Assembly (NCBI RefSeq): GCF_946885955.1
Contig: NZ_CAMPHI010000031.1
Span: 1 to 64,000, forward strand
From: an uncultured Pseudomonas sp.
GTDB lineage: Bacteria > Pseudomonadota > Gammaproteobacteria > Pseudomonadales > Pseudomonadaceae
Direction of reading: 5' to 3'
Length of the DNA stretch: 64,000 nucleotides
A model generated the notes under the pieces. That model was not told the DNA's origin. It saw only the letters and a list, made by a program, of their open reading frames with translations, and did no database searches. The translations under genes and the position numbers were made by a program. Shown here one piece after another: positions 8,687 through 16,923 of the stretch (position 1 is the stretch's first letter; every line of letters begins with the position of its first letter).

Positions 8687-9508
8687 ATGAACAGCATCGA
8701 ACTGGCGGGCGTCAGCGTACCGCGCATCGGCCAGGGCACCTGGCGCATGGGCGAGGATGCCACGCAACGCCGCGCGGAAGTGGCGGCCTTGCGGCTGGGT
8801 ATCGAACTCGGTCTGACGTTGATCGATACCGCGGAAATGTACGGCGAGGGCGGCGCCGAAGTGGTGGTCGGCGAGGCGATCGCCGGACAGCGCGAGCATG
8901 TGTTCCTGGTCAGCAAGGTCTACCCGCATAACGCCAACCGCAGCGGGGTGGCCGTCGCCTGCGAACGCAGCTTGCAGCGCCTGAAGACCGACTGCATCGA
9001 CCTCTATTTGCTGCACTGGCGCGGCCAGTATTCGCTGGCGGAAACCGTCGAAGCCTTCGAGCGTCTGCGCGAGCAGGGCAAGATCAAGCACTGGGGCGTA
9101 TCGAATTTCGACCTGGCGGATATGCGGGAACTCGACGCACCGGCCTGCGCGACCAATCAGGTGCTGTACAACCCCGAGGCGCGCGGTATCGAGTTCGATC
9201 TGCTGCCCTGGCAGCAACGTCAGGGCATGCCGTTGATGGCCTATTGTCCGTTGGGCCAGGGTGGGCAATTGCTGCGCCATCCGGCGCTGCGCCAGGTGGC
9301 CGAACGGCATGCCGTCACTCCGGCCCAGGTCGCCCTGGCCTGGGCGTTGCGCGAGCCGGGGGTGATCGCCATACCCAAGGCGGTCGACCCCGCGCACCTG
9401 CACCTGAACCTCGAAGCGGCGGGCTTGCAGTTAAGCGCCGAGGATCTGGCGATAATCGACGCGGCCTACCCGCCGCCTGCGGGCAAACGGCATTTGCAGA
9501 TGGTGTGA
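8687..9508 (+). CDS. Aldo/keto reductase
   Basis: A 273-residue NADPH-dependent reductase. The catalytic tetrad is intact: D47 (LIDTAEMYG), Y52, K77 (LVSKVYP) and H110 (LYLLHW). The C-terminal cofactor loop IPKAVDPAHL and SAEDL are also seen. It belongs to the bacterial group that reduces small aldehydes such as methylglyoxal or acts on sugars. Its place after two glyoxalase-fold genes suggests a shared role in reactive carbonyl or small-metabolite handling, which is inference. Confidence 0.9.
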   Translation: MNSIELAGVSVPRIGQGTWRMGEDATQRRAEVAALRLGIELGLTLIDTAEMYGEGGAEVVVGEAIAGQREHVFLVSKVYPHNANRSGVAVACERSLQRLKTDCIDLYLLHWRGQYSLAETVEAFERLREQGKIKHWGVSNFDLADMRELDAPACATNQVLYNPEARGIEFDLLPWQQRQGMPLMAYCPLGQGGQLLRHPALRQVAERHAVTPAQVALAWALREPGVIAIPKAVDPAHLHLNLEAAGLQLSAEDLAIIDAAYPPPAGKRHLQMV

Positions 9509-9534
9509 GGCGGCGGGCCCCAGGCCCTCTGGAT

Positions 9535-9613
9535 CGTTCCCACGTCGAAGCGTCGAAGCGTCGAGCCGTCGAACCGTCCGCGTGGGAATGCCGCCCGTGA
9601 CGCTCCGCGTCAC
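9535..9613. repeat. Extragenic hairpin with an internal 8-bp tandem array
   Basis: CGTTCCCACG (9535-9544) pairs with CGTGGGAATG (9581-9590). The loop is filled with four 8-bp units, CGTCGAAG, CGTCGAAG, CGTCGAGC, CGTCGAAC (9543-9574). A second perfect hairpin follows: GTGACGC (9597-9603), TCC, GCGTCAC (9607-9613). The flanking motifs match common Pseudomonas intergenic repeats. Confidence 0.65.
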
Positions 9614-9639
9614 CTGCCGATCCTGTCTGACATGGCCTC

Positions 9640-9670
9640 CCCGGATTGCGCCAAGGCTTATCCGGGCTAC
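9640..9670 (-). repeat. CCGGAT-family extragenic palindrome, copy 1
   Basis: Reads on the minus strand as GTAGCCCGGATAAGCC followed by TTGGCGCAATCCGGG. A near-identical copy is at 39978-40009 and related copies are at 21602-21631, 43409-43425 and 63282-63351. The remaining bases to 9789 hold no gene. Confidence 0.65.
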
Positions 9671-9789
9671 CAAAGCGCTCGCGCAATATCTTGTAGAAGG
9701 CACGAGCCCGTGGTGATTGCAGCCGCAGGGCTGCTGTTGGTGGATGGATAAAGCGTCATCCACCCTACGAGGTCGCAGGGTCGTGCATA

Positions 9790-10119
9790 TCAATCGACGA
9801 TAAACAGCCGCGCGCCGGTAGCGGTCGAGGAGCGGTGGGCTTCGGCTTGGTCGGCGACCTGATAGCTCATGCCGGCGGTCATGACGAAGCGTCGGCCGTC
9901 CTCCAGTTCGGTGTGCAGTTCGCCTTCCAGGCACAGCAGGATATGGCCCTTGTGGCACCAGTGATCGGCCAGGTAGCCGGGCGTGTACTCGACCATGCGT
10001 ACGCGAATATTGCCGAACACCTGGGTGCGCCAGTAGGCCATGCCGGTTTCGCCGGCATGTTCGCTGGGCTCGATCTGGCTCCAGTCGGTGGTGCCGAAGG
10101 GGATATTGCCGATGTCCAT
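9790..10119 (-). CDS. Small DHCW-type cupin-fold protein
   Basis: A 109-residue single-domain cupin. The sequence ADHWCHKGHILLCLEGEL (about 47-64) combines the first cupin motif with a DHWC signature that fits the 'DHCW motif cupin fold' family, of unknown function. Start: GAGGAG lies 6 bases before the ATG at 10119; an earlier in-frame ATG at 10143 would lack such a site. It begins 28 bases after the RND pump stop codon and is on the same strand, so it is probably the last gene of the efflux operon. Confidence 0.75.
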   Translation of the reverse strand: MDIGNIPFGTTDWSQIEPSEHAGETGMAYWRTQVFGNIRVRMVEYTPGYLADHWCHKGHILLCLEGELHTELEDGRRFVMTAGMSYQVADQAEAHRSSTATGARLFIVD

Positions 10120-10147
10120 GTGGCGCTCCTCATTATTGTCCATTGGC

Positions 10148-13100
10148 CTACTCGTTCAGCCTGGCCTTGGCGGGTTTTGGCGCGAGCAGGTGGTCCGGTA
10201 GGTCCAGCAGGTCGTCGTCGAAGGTCTCCAGCGGCGGCGGGCGGCGTTCGAAACGCGCGCCCAACACCAGCAGACAGGGCGTCAGTAGCAGGGTCAGCAC
10301 GGTGGCGAAGCTCAGGCCGCCGGCGATGGCGCTGGACAGCTGCGTCCACCATTGGGTCGAAGGTGCGCCGACGCCCAGGGCCGGGGTCAGCAGGTCGACG
10401 TTAACGCTGAGCACCATCGGCATCAAGCCGAGGATGGTAGTCACTGCGGTCAGCAATACCGGGCGCAGGCGCAGGCTGCCGGTTTCCAGCGCCGCTTGGC
10501 GCGGCTCCAGGCCCTGGCGGCGTAGCTGATTGTAGGTGTCGATCAGGATGATGTTGTTGTTCACCACTATGCCGGCCAGGGCGATCAGGCCCATGCCGAC
10601 CATGACGATGCCGAACGACTGGCCGTTGACCAGCAGCCCCATCAGCACCCCGGCGGTGGACAGGACGATCGCCGAGAGCACCATCAGCGCCTGGTAGAGG
10701 CTGTTGAACTGGGTCACCAGGATAATGAACATCAGGAAAATCGCCACACCGAAGGCCGTCGCCAGGAAGGTCGCGGCCTCTTGCTGGTCGGCTTCTTCGC
10801 CGGCGGTCTGCAACTGGAGACCGGCGGGCAGCTCGCCCATGGCTTCGCGCAGCGCCTTAAGGCGCTCGTCGAGCCTGGCACCCTCGGCCAGGTCGGCCTG
10901 TACGGTGATCGTGCGCCTGCCGTCGACGCGGTGCAGGGTGCCGACTTTCGGCGCCGGATGCAGCTTGACGAAGTTCGACAGCGGCACCTGCCCGCTCGAG
11001 GTATTCAGGGTCAGGCGACCGAGCTGGTCGAGCGAGCGCCAGTCGCCAGGCAGACGCACGCGAATATCCACTTCGTCGGTGGCGTCTTCCGGGCGGAAGG
11101 TCGCCAGCTTCAGGCCGTTGGTGATCATCTGCACGACATTGCCCACGCTCAGCACATCGGCGCCGAAACGCGCGGCGGCTTCGCGGTCGACATCGATTCG
11201 CCATTCGATGCCGGGCAGCGCGCGGTCGTCCTCAATGTCCTTGAAACCGCCGATGCGTTGCATGTTTTCACGCAGTTTCGCGACCCAGGGCTCGGTTATC
11301 GCCGGCGCGCCGCTGATCTGCAACTTGACCGGCTTGCCGCCGCTCGGCCCATGTTCCTGCTCGCGAAACTCCAGCACCACGCCGGGGATATCGGCGCTGC
11401 GTTCGGCCATGTCGGCGAGAATCTGCTTGGCCGGGCGCCGCTGGTGCCAGTCGACGAACTGGAACTGCAGGGTGCCGACCACGTCGATGCCGAGCTGGCC
11501 GTCAGGCTGGGCCAGGGAGCGGGCATACAGCGCCTTGACCTCTGACATGCCGAGCAGGCGGTTTTCCACCTGCTTGAGCAGGGCGTCCTTCTCCTGCACC
11601 GAAAGGTCGCCGCGGGCGCGCAGCCAGATCTGCGCGTTCTCCGGCTCGGCGTCGGGGAAGAATTCCACTCCATGGTTGTAGCGGCCGTAGGCGGTATAGA
11701 TCAGCGCGATCAGCGCGAGTATGCCGAGCAGGGTCAGGCCCGGGCGCCGCAGCAATCGCTCCAGCAGCGTGCGATAAGCCTGGGCGCCGCGGTTGGGCTT
11801 GTCCGCCTGCGGCAGCGGTTGGCCGCCGGTGACCGCGCCGAGCACCGGCAGGAATATCAGAGCCATGGCCAGCGAGGCGAGCAGACAGAGAATTACCGTG
11901 GCCGGCAGGTACTTCATGAACTGGCCGACCACCCCCGGCCAGAACAGCAGCGGCAGGAACACCACCAGGGTGGTGGCGGTGGAGGCGATCACCGGCCAGG
12001 CCATCCGCGTCGCCGCGTTGGCCCAGGCCTGGCGTGGACTCTGGCCTTGCTGCTGGTAGCGGTCGGCCAGTTCGGAGACCACGATGGCGCCATCGACCAG
12101 CATCCCGGCCACCAGGATCAGGCTGAACAGCACGACGATATTCAGGGTGAAACCGAGCATCCAGATCAACAGGATGCCGGTCAGGAAGGCGCCGGGAATG
12201 GTCAGGCCGACCAGCAGCGCCGAACGCATGCCCATGCTCGCCACCACCAGGATCAGTACCAGGACGATGGCGGTCATCACGTTGTTCAACAGGTCGCCGA
12301 GCAGGCTTTCGACCTCCTGCGACTGATCCATGATGTAGCTGACCTGCAGGCCCTCGGGCAGCAGCGGCTGGGCCTGCGCCATAAGCGCTTTGACCCGCTC
12401 GATGGTCTCGATGATATTGGCGCCGCTGCGTTTGGACACCTCCAGCACCACCGCCGGCTGGCCGTTGATCCGCGCGTAGCCGGTGGGGTCCTTGAAGGTG
12501 CGGTGGATGGTGGCGACGTCGCCGAAGGTCACCACACTGTCGCCGACTACCTTGACCGGCATGCTGAGGATGTCGTCGAGGTTTTCGATCACTCCGGGGA
12601 CTTTCATGCTCAGGCGCCCGGCGCCGTTGTCCAGGCTGCCGGCCGCCACCAGGCGGTTGTTGCGCGCTACCAGATTGAACAGTTCGGTGTAGTCGACGCC
12701 ATAGCTGTCGAGCACCTGGGGATCGACGACGATTTCCAGGAGGTCTTCGCGGTCGCCGCCGATCTCCACCGAGAGCACCTCGGCGATACCTTCGATGTTC
12801 TCCTTCAGGCGCCGCGCCACATACACCAGTTCCTGTTCCGCGAGCGGCCCGGAAAGGCCGATCGACAGCACCGGGAACAGCGCCACGTTGACTTCATGCA
12901 CGGTCGGCTCGTCGGCTTCGTCCGGCAGCTTGCTACTCGCGGTGTCGACCTTTTCCCGCACGTCGGCGAGGGCCTGTTTGGCGTTGAAGCCGGCATCGAA
13001 CTCCAGGGTCACCGTGGTGCGGCCTTCGCTGGCGGTGGAGCGCATCTCCTTGACCCCTTCGAGGCTGCGCAGCTCCTGCTCCAGTGGACGCACCAGCAGG

Positions 13101-13285
13101 CGTTCGGCATCCTCCGGGCTGATCCCTTCGAGGGTTACCGCGACATAGATGATCGGGATGCTGACATCCGGGTTGGCCTCCTTGGGGATCGCCAGATAGG
13201 CACCCAGGCCGCCGATGATCAGAAATGCCAGGAGCAACAGGCTGGTGCGGCTGCGATCCAGCGCCGCGGCGATCAAGCCTTGCAT
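10148..13285 (-). CDS. RND multidrug-type efflux pump, inner-membrane subunit
   Basis: A 1045-residue AcrB/MexB-class resistance-nodulation-division transporter (HAE-like). It starts MQGLIAAALDRSRTSLLLLA with the first helix, followed by the periplasmic porter domain, a block of helices around GMLVDGAIVVSE, a second porter domain and final helices with GIVVNNNIILID. The ATG overlaps the stop of the fusion-protein gene (TGATG, sharing base 13285), so the two are translationally coupled. No outer-membrane factor is encoded here, so a TolC-type partner elsewhere is needed. The proton relay Asp is in GMLVDGAI. Substrates are unknown. Confidence 0.92.
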   Translation of the reverse strand: MQGLIAAALDRSRTSLLLLAFLIIGGLGAYLAIPKEANPDVSIPIIYVAVTLEGISPEDAERLLVRPLEQELRSLEGVKEMRSTASEGRTTVTLEFDAGFNAKQALADVREKVDTASSKLPDEADEPTVHEVNVALFPVLSIGLSGPLAEQELVYVARRLKENIEGIAEVLSVEIGGDREDLLEIVVDPQVLDSYGVDYTELFNLVARNNRLVAAGSLDNGAGRLSMKVPGVIENLDDILSMPVKVVGDSVVTFGDVATIHRTFKDPTGYARINGQPAVVLEVSKRSGANIIETIERVKALMAQAQPLLPEGLQVSYIMDQSQEVESLLGDLLNNVMTAIVLVLILVVASMGMRSALLVGLTIPGAFLTGILLIWMLGFTLNIVVLFSLILVAGMLVDGAIVVSELADRYQQQGQSPRQAWANAATRMAWPVIASTATTLVVFLPLLFWPGVVGQFMKYLPATVILCLLASLAMALIFLPVLGAVTGGQPLPQADKPNRGAQAYRTLLERLLRRPGLTLLGILALIALIYTAYGRYNHGVEFFPDAEPENAQIWLRARGDLSVQEKDALLKQVENRLLGMSEVKALYARSLAQPDGQLGIDVVGTLQFQFVDWHQRRPAKQILADMAERSADIPGVVLEFREQEHGPSGGKPVKLQISGAPAITEPWVAKLRENMQRIGGFKDIEDDRALPGIEWRIDVDREAAARFGADVLSVGNVVQMITNGLKLATFRPEDATDEVDIRVRLPGDWRSLDQLGRLTLNTSSGQVPLSNFVKLHPAPKVGTLHRVDGRRTITVQADLAEGARLDERLKALREAMGELPAGLQLQTAGEEADQQEAATFLATAFGVAIFLMFIILVTQFNSLYQALMVLSAIVLSTAGVLMGLLVNGQSFGIVMVGMGLIALAGIVVNNNIILIDTYNQLRRQGLEPRQAALETGSLRLRPVLLTAVTTILGLMPMVLSVNVDLLTPALGVGAPSTQWWTQLSSAIAGGLSFATVLTLLLTPCLLVLGARFERRPPPLETFDDDLLDLPDHLLAPKPAKARLNE

Positions 13286-14367
13286 CAGCTGCCTCCCTTG
13301 GCCACTTGCGCGGCAACCTGCTGACCCGGCTCGACAAAGCCCTGGCCGAGGGTGATCAGGGCGACCCGCGGCGGCAGGCCGCTGACCCAGGCGCCGCTGG
13401 TGTCGACGCTGATCAGCTCGACCGGGGTGAACTCCACGCGCTGCTGCTCGTTGACCCACTTGACTCCGTGACGCCCGGCCTGGTCCAGGCTGAGCAGGGC
13501 GGGGGAGATACGCTGGGCGAGCATTTCGCCGGTCTGGATGCGCAGGGTCGCGCTGGCGCCGGCCAGGCGCAGGCTATCGGGATTGGCGACCTGGACCTCG
13601 ACGCGGAAACTGCGCGAACCAGGGTCGGCCGCGGCCGCGATAAAGTGCAGTGTGCCGGTCATCTCGCGACCGTCGAGCAACTGCACCTGCACGGTCTGGC
13701 CGATATGCAGTTGGCCAACGTCCTGTTGCGGAATCTGCGCACTGACCTTGAGCTGGCTGATATCCACCAGGGTCAGCAGGCTCTGGCCGGGCTGGACGAA
13801 ATCGCCGAGCTCGACCAGGCGCTGGTCGTAGACCCCGGCGAAGGGCGCGCTGATTCGGGTGTTGCCCAGCTGGATGCGCGCCATGTCAAGTTCCGCCTTG
13901 GCCTTGGCCAGTTCACTTTGCAGGCGGATCAGCTCGTTGGCGGAAACCAGCTTGCGCTCGCGCAGGCGAACCGCCGCGTCGACCTCGGCCTGGCGCTGGC
14001 GCACATCGGCCTCGCCGCGTGCGACTTGGGCCGGACGGTTATCCGCGGACAGGCTCAGGAGCAGCTCGCCGGCGGCGACCGGGCTGCCTTTGTCGCGGTC
14101 CAGGTGTGCCACCCGGGCGCTGATCTGCGAGCGCAATTCGACCCGCCGCCAGGCTTCGATCTGCCCCTGCAATACCTGCTCGCGCTGCATCGGGCTGGCC
14201 TGCAGCCACTCGATCTCGACCTTGGCCAGCCCCGGTTCGACGGCGGGTTGATCGGCGCTGGCGACCTTTTGCGCCTGCAACAGCGAACCGCTGAGCAGCC
14301 ACAACAACAGCGCCACACTGATGGCGATGGCGATCAACCAGGGGCGTTTGGACAGTTGACTGAACAT
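13285..14367 (-). CDS. RND periplasmic adaptor (membrane fusion) protein
   Basis: A 360-residue HlyD/AcrA-family adaptor that bridges the RND pump to an outer-membrane channel. It has an uncleaved N-terminal helix (IAIAISVALLLWLLSGSLL, 12-30), a lipoyl-like half (SRVAHLDRD-type SARVAHLDRDKGSPV), an alpha-hairpin (about 115-160) and the second half with TRISAPFAGVYDQRLVELG. No lipobox is present, so it is anchored by the helix. It is the middle gene of tetR-adaptor-pump-cupin. Confidence 0.9.
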   Translation of the reverse strand: MFSQLSKRPWLIAIAISVALLLWLLSGSLLQAQKVASADQPAVEPGLAKVEIEWLQASPMQREQVLQGQIEAWRRVELRSQISARVAHLDRDKGSPVAAGELLLSLSADNRPAQVARGEADVRQRQAEVDAAVRLRERKLVSANELIRLQSELAKAKAELDMARIQLGNTRISAPFAGVYDQRLVELGDFVQPGQSLLTLVDISQLKVSAQIPQQDVGQLHIGQTVQVQLLDGREMTGTLHFIAAAADPGSRSFRVEVQVANPDSLRLAGASATLRIQTGEMLAQRISPALLSLDQAGRHGVKWVNEQQRVEFTPVELISVDTSGAWVSGLPPRVALITLGQGFVEPGQQVAAQVAKGGS

Positions 14368-14373
14368 GGGCGG

Positions 14374-15030
14374 TTACTCGTGGCGGTCCGGTTGGGCAAG
14401 CAGGGCAGCGGCCTGGGCGTTGAGCCCGGCGATGATGAAGTCGGTCACGCGCTGGAAGTAGTCATCCAGGGCGATGGGTTCGGCCCAGTGCTCGAACCCA
14501 CCGGAGGCGATGCGCGCCATCACCCCGTTGAAGCAGGCCTCCACGCCCCACAACAGGTTCTGGCAATCGACCTGGCTCAGGCTGTGGCCTTCCAGTGTGT
14601 CGTTGAGAATTTCGCCGAAGAACGCCTGGAACTGATGCTCCAAGTGGAAAAACTGCTGACGGTAGGACTCGTCGAGGCGCTCCTGGAATTCCGGGCGGTC
14701 GCAGTGCTGGCACAGTTGCGCCAGAACCGGATCGCCGAGCATCTGCGCGAAGGCTCGGCGCAACACCAGACGCATCGCCTGCTGCGGCGGGTGGGCCGCA
14801 TGCAGCGCGCGCAATTCGGCGAGATTGGCGTGGCTCAGGTCGAGCACCAGGCGCGCATAAAGCGCCTCCTTGCTGGGGAAGTGCTTGTACACCGTGCCCT
14901 TGCCGATACCCGTTGCGCTTGCCACTTCGGCAATAGTCACGCGGTCCCAGGGCTGATCCCTGAACAGCTGGCGCGCGGTGTCGAGAATGGCGGTTTCCCG
15001 TTGTTCGAACAGTTGATCCTGAAGACGCAT
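14374..15030 (-). CDS. TetR-family repressor of the efflux operon
   Basis: A 218-residue repressor. The N-terminal helix-turn-helix (residues about 12-58) includes ILDTARQLFRD and TIAEVASATGIGKGTVYKHF, the TetR consensus recognition helix. The C-terminal half is a ligand-binding helical domain. The gene is first in the operon, 6 bases ahead of the adaptor gene, and two palindromes stand 22 bases before its ATG; autoregulation of the whole operon is the natural reading. Confidence 0.9.
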   Translation of the reverse strand: MRLQDQLFEQRETAILDTARQLFRDQPWDRVTIAEVASATGIGKGTVYKHFPSKEALYARLVLDLSHANLAELRALHAAHPPQQAMRLVLRRAFAQMLGDPVLAQLCQHCDRPEFQERLDESYRQQFFHLEHQFQAFFGEILNDTLEGHSLSQVDCQNLLWGVEACFNGVMARIASGGFEHWAEPIALDDYFQRVTDFIIAGLNAQAAALLAQPDRHE

Positions 15031-15051
15031 TGGAATCCATATGGCAAGTTG

Positions 15052-15083
15052 TGACCGGTGGTCATGCTATGACTGATGGTCAT
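15052..15083 (-). promoter_or_regulatory. Double palindrome, candidate TetR operator
   Basis: TGACC-GGT-GGTCA (15052-15064) is followed after 4 bases by ATGAC-TGATG-GTCAT (15069-15083). Both dyads share the TGAC/GTCA half-site. They lie 22 to 53 bases before the start of the TetR gene, where an autorepressor should bind. Confidence 0.55.
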
Positions 15084-15191
15084 GTCGGGCAAGCGGACAG
15101 TTGTAACAACGCTTGCCTCTGTATTCGGGTGTTTCTATAAGGTCGATGCGACTCGCCGCGGAATCTCAGCGGAACGCGGACAATGCTGCGG

Positions 15192-15237
15192 CAATTGATC
15201 CCCATCAATTGTCCCGCACTGACGGTGGGGCTAGACT
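15192..15237 (+). promoter_or_regulatory. Cus operon promoter with dyad operator
   Basis: A sigma70-like promoter, TTGTCC (15209-15214), 17-base spacer, TAGACT (15232-15237). The perfect inverted repeat CAATTGAT-CCCC-ATCAATTG (15192-15211) overlaps the -35 element, as an operator would. The -10 ends only 7 bases before the ATG at 15245, so the transcript would have almost no leader. The regulator is not encoded in the window. Confidence 0.45.
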
Positions 15238-15244
15238 GTCGCGC

Positions 15245-15580
15245 ATGAACGCCTTCCCTCGCTTCTGTCTGCTGCTGTTGCTGGCCCTGGTTCTGCCCCT
15301 GCAGAGCCTGGCGGGCGTGCTGCTGGTCGCCGAACCTTGCTCGATGAGCCAGGGCGAGGGTGTGTCGATGCACAGCGATTGCTGCAATCAGGCGGACCAG
15401 GCCAAGCCGGCCCCGGTATGCCAGGACATGAGCAAGTGCCTCGGCGTCGGCCTGCCTCTGACCGAGGGCTATCGGTTGAAGTTCACAGTGCAGCCGGCTG
15501 GCGCCGATGTGCCGTTGTATAGCCAGGCCGAACCTCTGTCGCGCCCCTCGCTCGCACCCTGGCGCCCGCCCCGCGCCTGA
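15245..15580 (+). CDS. Small secreted Cys-rich protein at the head of the cus operon
   Basis: A 111-residue protein with a clear signal peptide (FCLLLLLALVLPLQSLAG, 6-23) and then a short region with clustered cysteines, Met and His: PCSMSQGEGVSMHSDCCNQ and VCQDMSKC. The C-terminal third is Pro-rich. I do not recognise a named family. Its position directly before a Cu(I)/Ag(I) efflux operon and its thiol/Met content suggest a periplasmic metal-binding or sensing role; that is inference. The start at 15245 gives the only good signal peptide. Confidence 0.6.
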   Translation: MNAFPRFCLLLLLALVLPLQSLAGVLLVAEPCSMSQGEGVSMHSDCCNQADQAKPAPVCQDMSKCLGVGLPLTEGYRLKFTVQPAGADVPLYSQAEPLSRPSLAPWRPPRA

Positions 15581-15672
15581 TTCCTGTCCCATTCTGAACC
15601 CTATCGCGCGGCTGTGGCTGCTCGGTAGCCGTTGCGCGTTCACAGCGCGTGATATCGACAGGAATCATCCCT

Positions 15673-16923
15673 ATGTCCCGTTGGTTTTCCCTTTCCGGCC
15701 ATTTGGCGGCCGGTGCGCTGGCCGCTGCCTTGCTCAGCCTGCCGGCCGCGGCCCTGACCCTCGACCAGGCGCTGGATCTGGCCGAGCGCGAGGCGCCCTC
15801 GCTGGCGGCTCAGGCGGCCAATCTAGAGGCCGCCCGCCACGCCGCAGTGCCGGCCGGCGAGTTGCCCGATCCGAAACTGACTCTTGGCGTGCAGAACCTG
15901 CCGATCGAGGGCGACAACCGTGGCCGTTTCGACCGCGAGCCCATGACCATGCAGATGATCGGCCTGATGCAGGAGGTGCCCAGCCGCGCCAAGCGCCGCG
16001 CCCGGGTCGAGGCCGCCGAGGCCGGGGTACTCAGCGCCGCCGCGCAGGAGCGGGTCGAGCGCCTGCGAGTGCGCCGGCAAACCGCGCTGGCATGGATTGC
16101 GGCGCGCGCCGTCGAGGAGAAGCTGAGCCTGTTCAAAGGGCTCTATGCAGAGAACCAGCTGCTGGCCAAGGCGGTGCGCGCGAGCATTGCCGGCGGGCGC
16201 GGCCAGGCTGCCGACAGCGTCGCACCGAAGCAGGAGGCCGCGTTACTGGCCGAGGCCGAGGATCAACTGCTGCAAAACCGCGCGCAACAGCGCGCGGCCC
16301 TGCGCCGCTGGATCGGCCCGCGCGCCGCTGAGCCGCTGTCCGGGCGTCTGCCGAACTGGCCGGTGGATGCCGAGCATTATCGGCACGGCCTGCAACGCCA
16401 TCCCGAGCTGGCGCTGTTCGATCCCATGACCGAGGCGGCGCAGGCCGAGGTGCGTCAGGCCGTGGCGGACAAGCAATCCGACTGGAGTTGGCAGCTGGCC
16501 TACCAGAAGCGCGACCCGGCCTTCGGCGACATGCTTTCGCTGCAGTTCAGCTTCGATCTGCCGCTGTTTCCCGGCTCCCGGCAGAACCCCAGAATCGCCG
16601 CCAAACAGGCCGCGCTCAGCCAGCTGGAGGCCGAGCGCGAAGCGGCCGAGCGCGAGCATGCGCAACAACTGGCCGACGACCTGGCCGAGTACCAGCGTTT
16701 CGAGCGTGCATTGCGCCGCAGCCAGGACCTGCTACTGCCGCTGGCCGAAGAAAAGGTGGCGCTGACCCTCGCCGGTTACCGAGCCGGCACGAACGAGCTG
16801 GCCAGGGTGATCGAGGCGCGCCGCGAGCTGATCGAGGCGCGCCTGCAACAGATCGACTTCGAACAGGCGCGCGCGCTGAGCAGCGCCCGCCTTTATTTCG
16901 CTTATGAAGGGGTGAGCCAATGA
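15673..16923 (+). CDS. cusC: Outer-membrane efflux factor (CusC/TolC-like)
   Basis: A 416-residue TolC-superfamily channel subunit. A signal peptide ends in LSLPAAALT; then come two OEP repeats rich in Ala/Glu/Arg heptads. The mature start TLDQALDLAEREAPSL is the standard OEP opening. There is no lipobox Cys, unlike E. coli CusC. ATG 15673 follows CAGGA at 15659-15663; an in-frame GTG at 15649 would add residues before the signal peptide. It overlaps the adaptor gene by four bases (ATGA). Confidence 0.83.
   Translation: MSRWFSLSGHLAAGALAAALLSLPAAALTLDQALDLAEREAPSLAAQAANLEAARHAAVPAGELPDPKLTLGVQNLPIEGDNRGRFDREPMTMQMIGLMQEVPSRAKRRARVEAAEAGVLSAAAQERVERLRVRRQTALAWIAARAVEEKLSLFKGLYAENQLLAKAVRASIAGGRGQAADSVAPKQEAALLAEAEDQLLQNRAQQRAALRRWIGPRAAEPLSGRLPNWPVDAEHYRHGLQRHPELALFDPMTEAAQAEVRQAVADKQSDWSWQLAYQKRDPAFGDMLSLQFSFDLPLFPGSRQNPRIAAKQAALSQLEAEREAAEREHAQQLADDLAEYQRFERALRRSQDLLLPLAEEKVALTLAGYRAGTNELARVIEARRELIEARLQQIDFEQARALSSARLYFAYEGVSQ

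Noticed and set aside
9543..9574. Short tandem repeats as a CRISPR array
   Set aside because: Units are 8 bases without spacers, inside a palindromic hairpin.
11672..15054. Two long plus-strand frames opposite the RND operon
   Set aside because: Antisense shadow of the pump, adaptor and TetR genes, with no ribosome sites and no family features.
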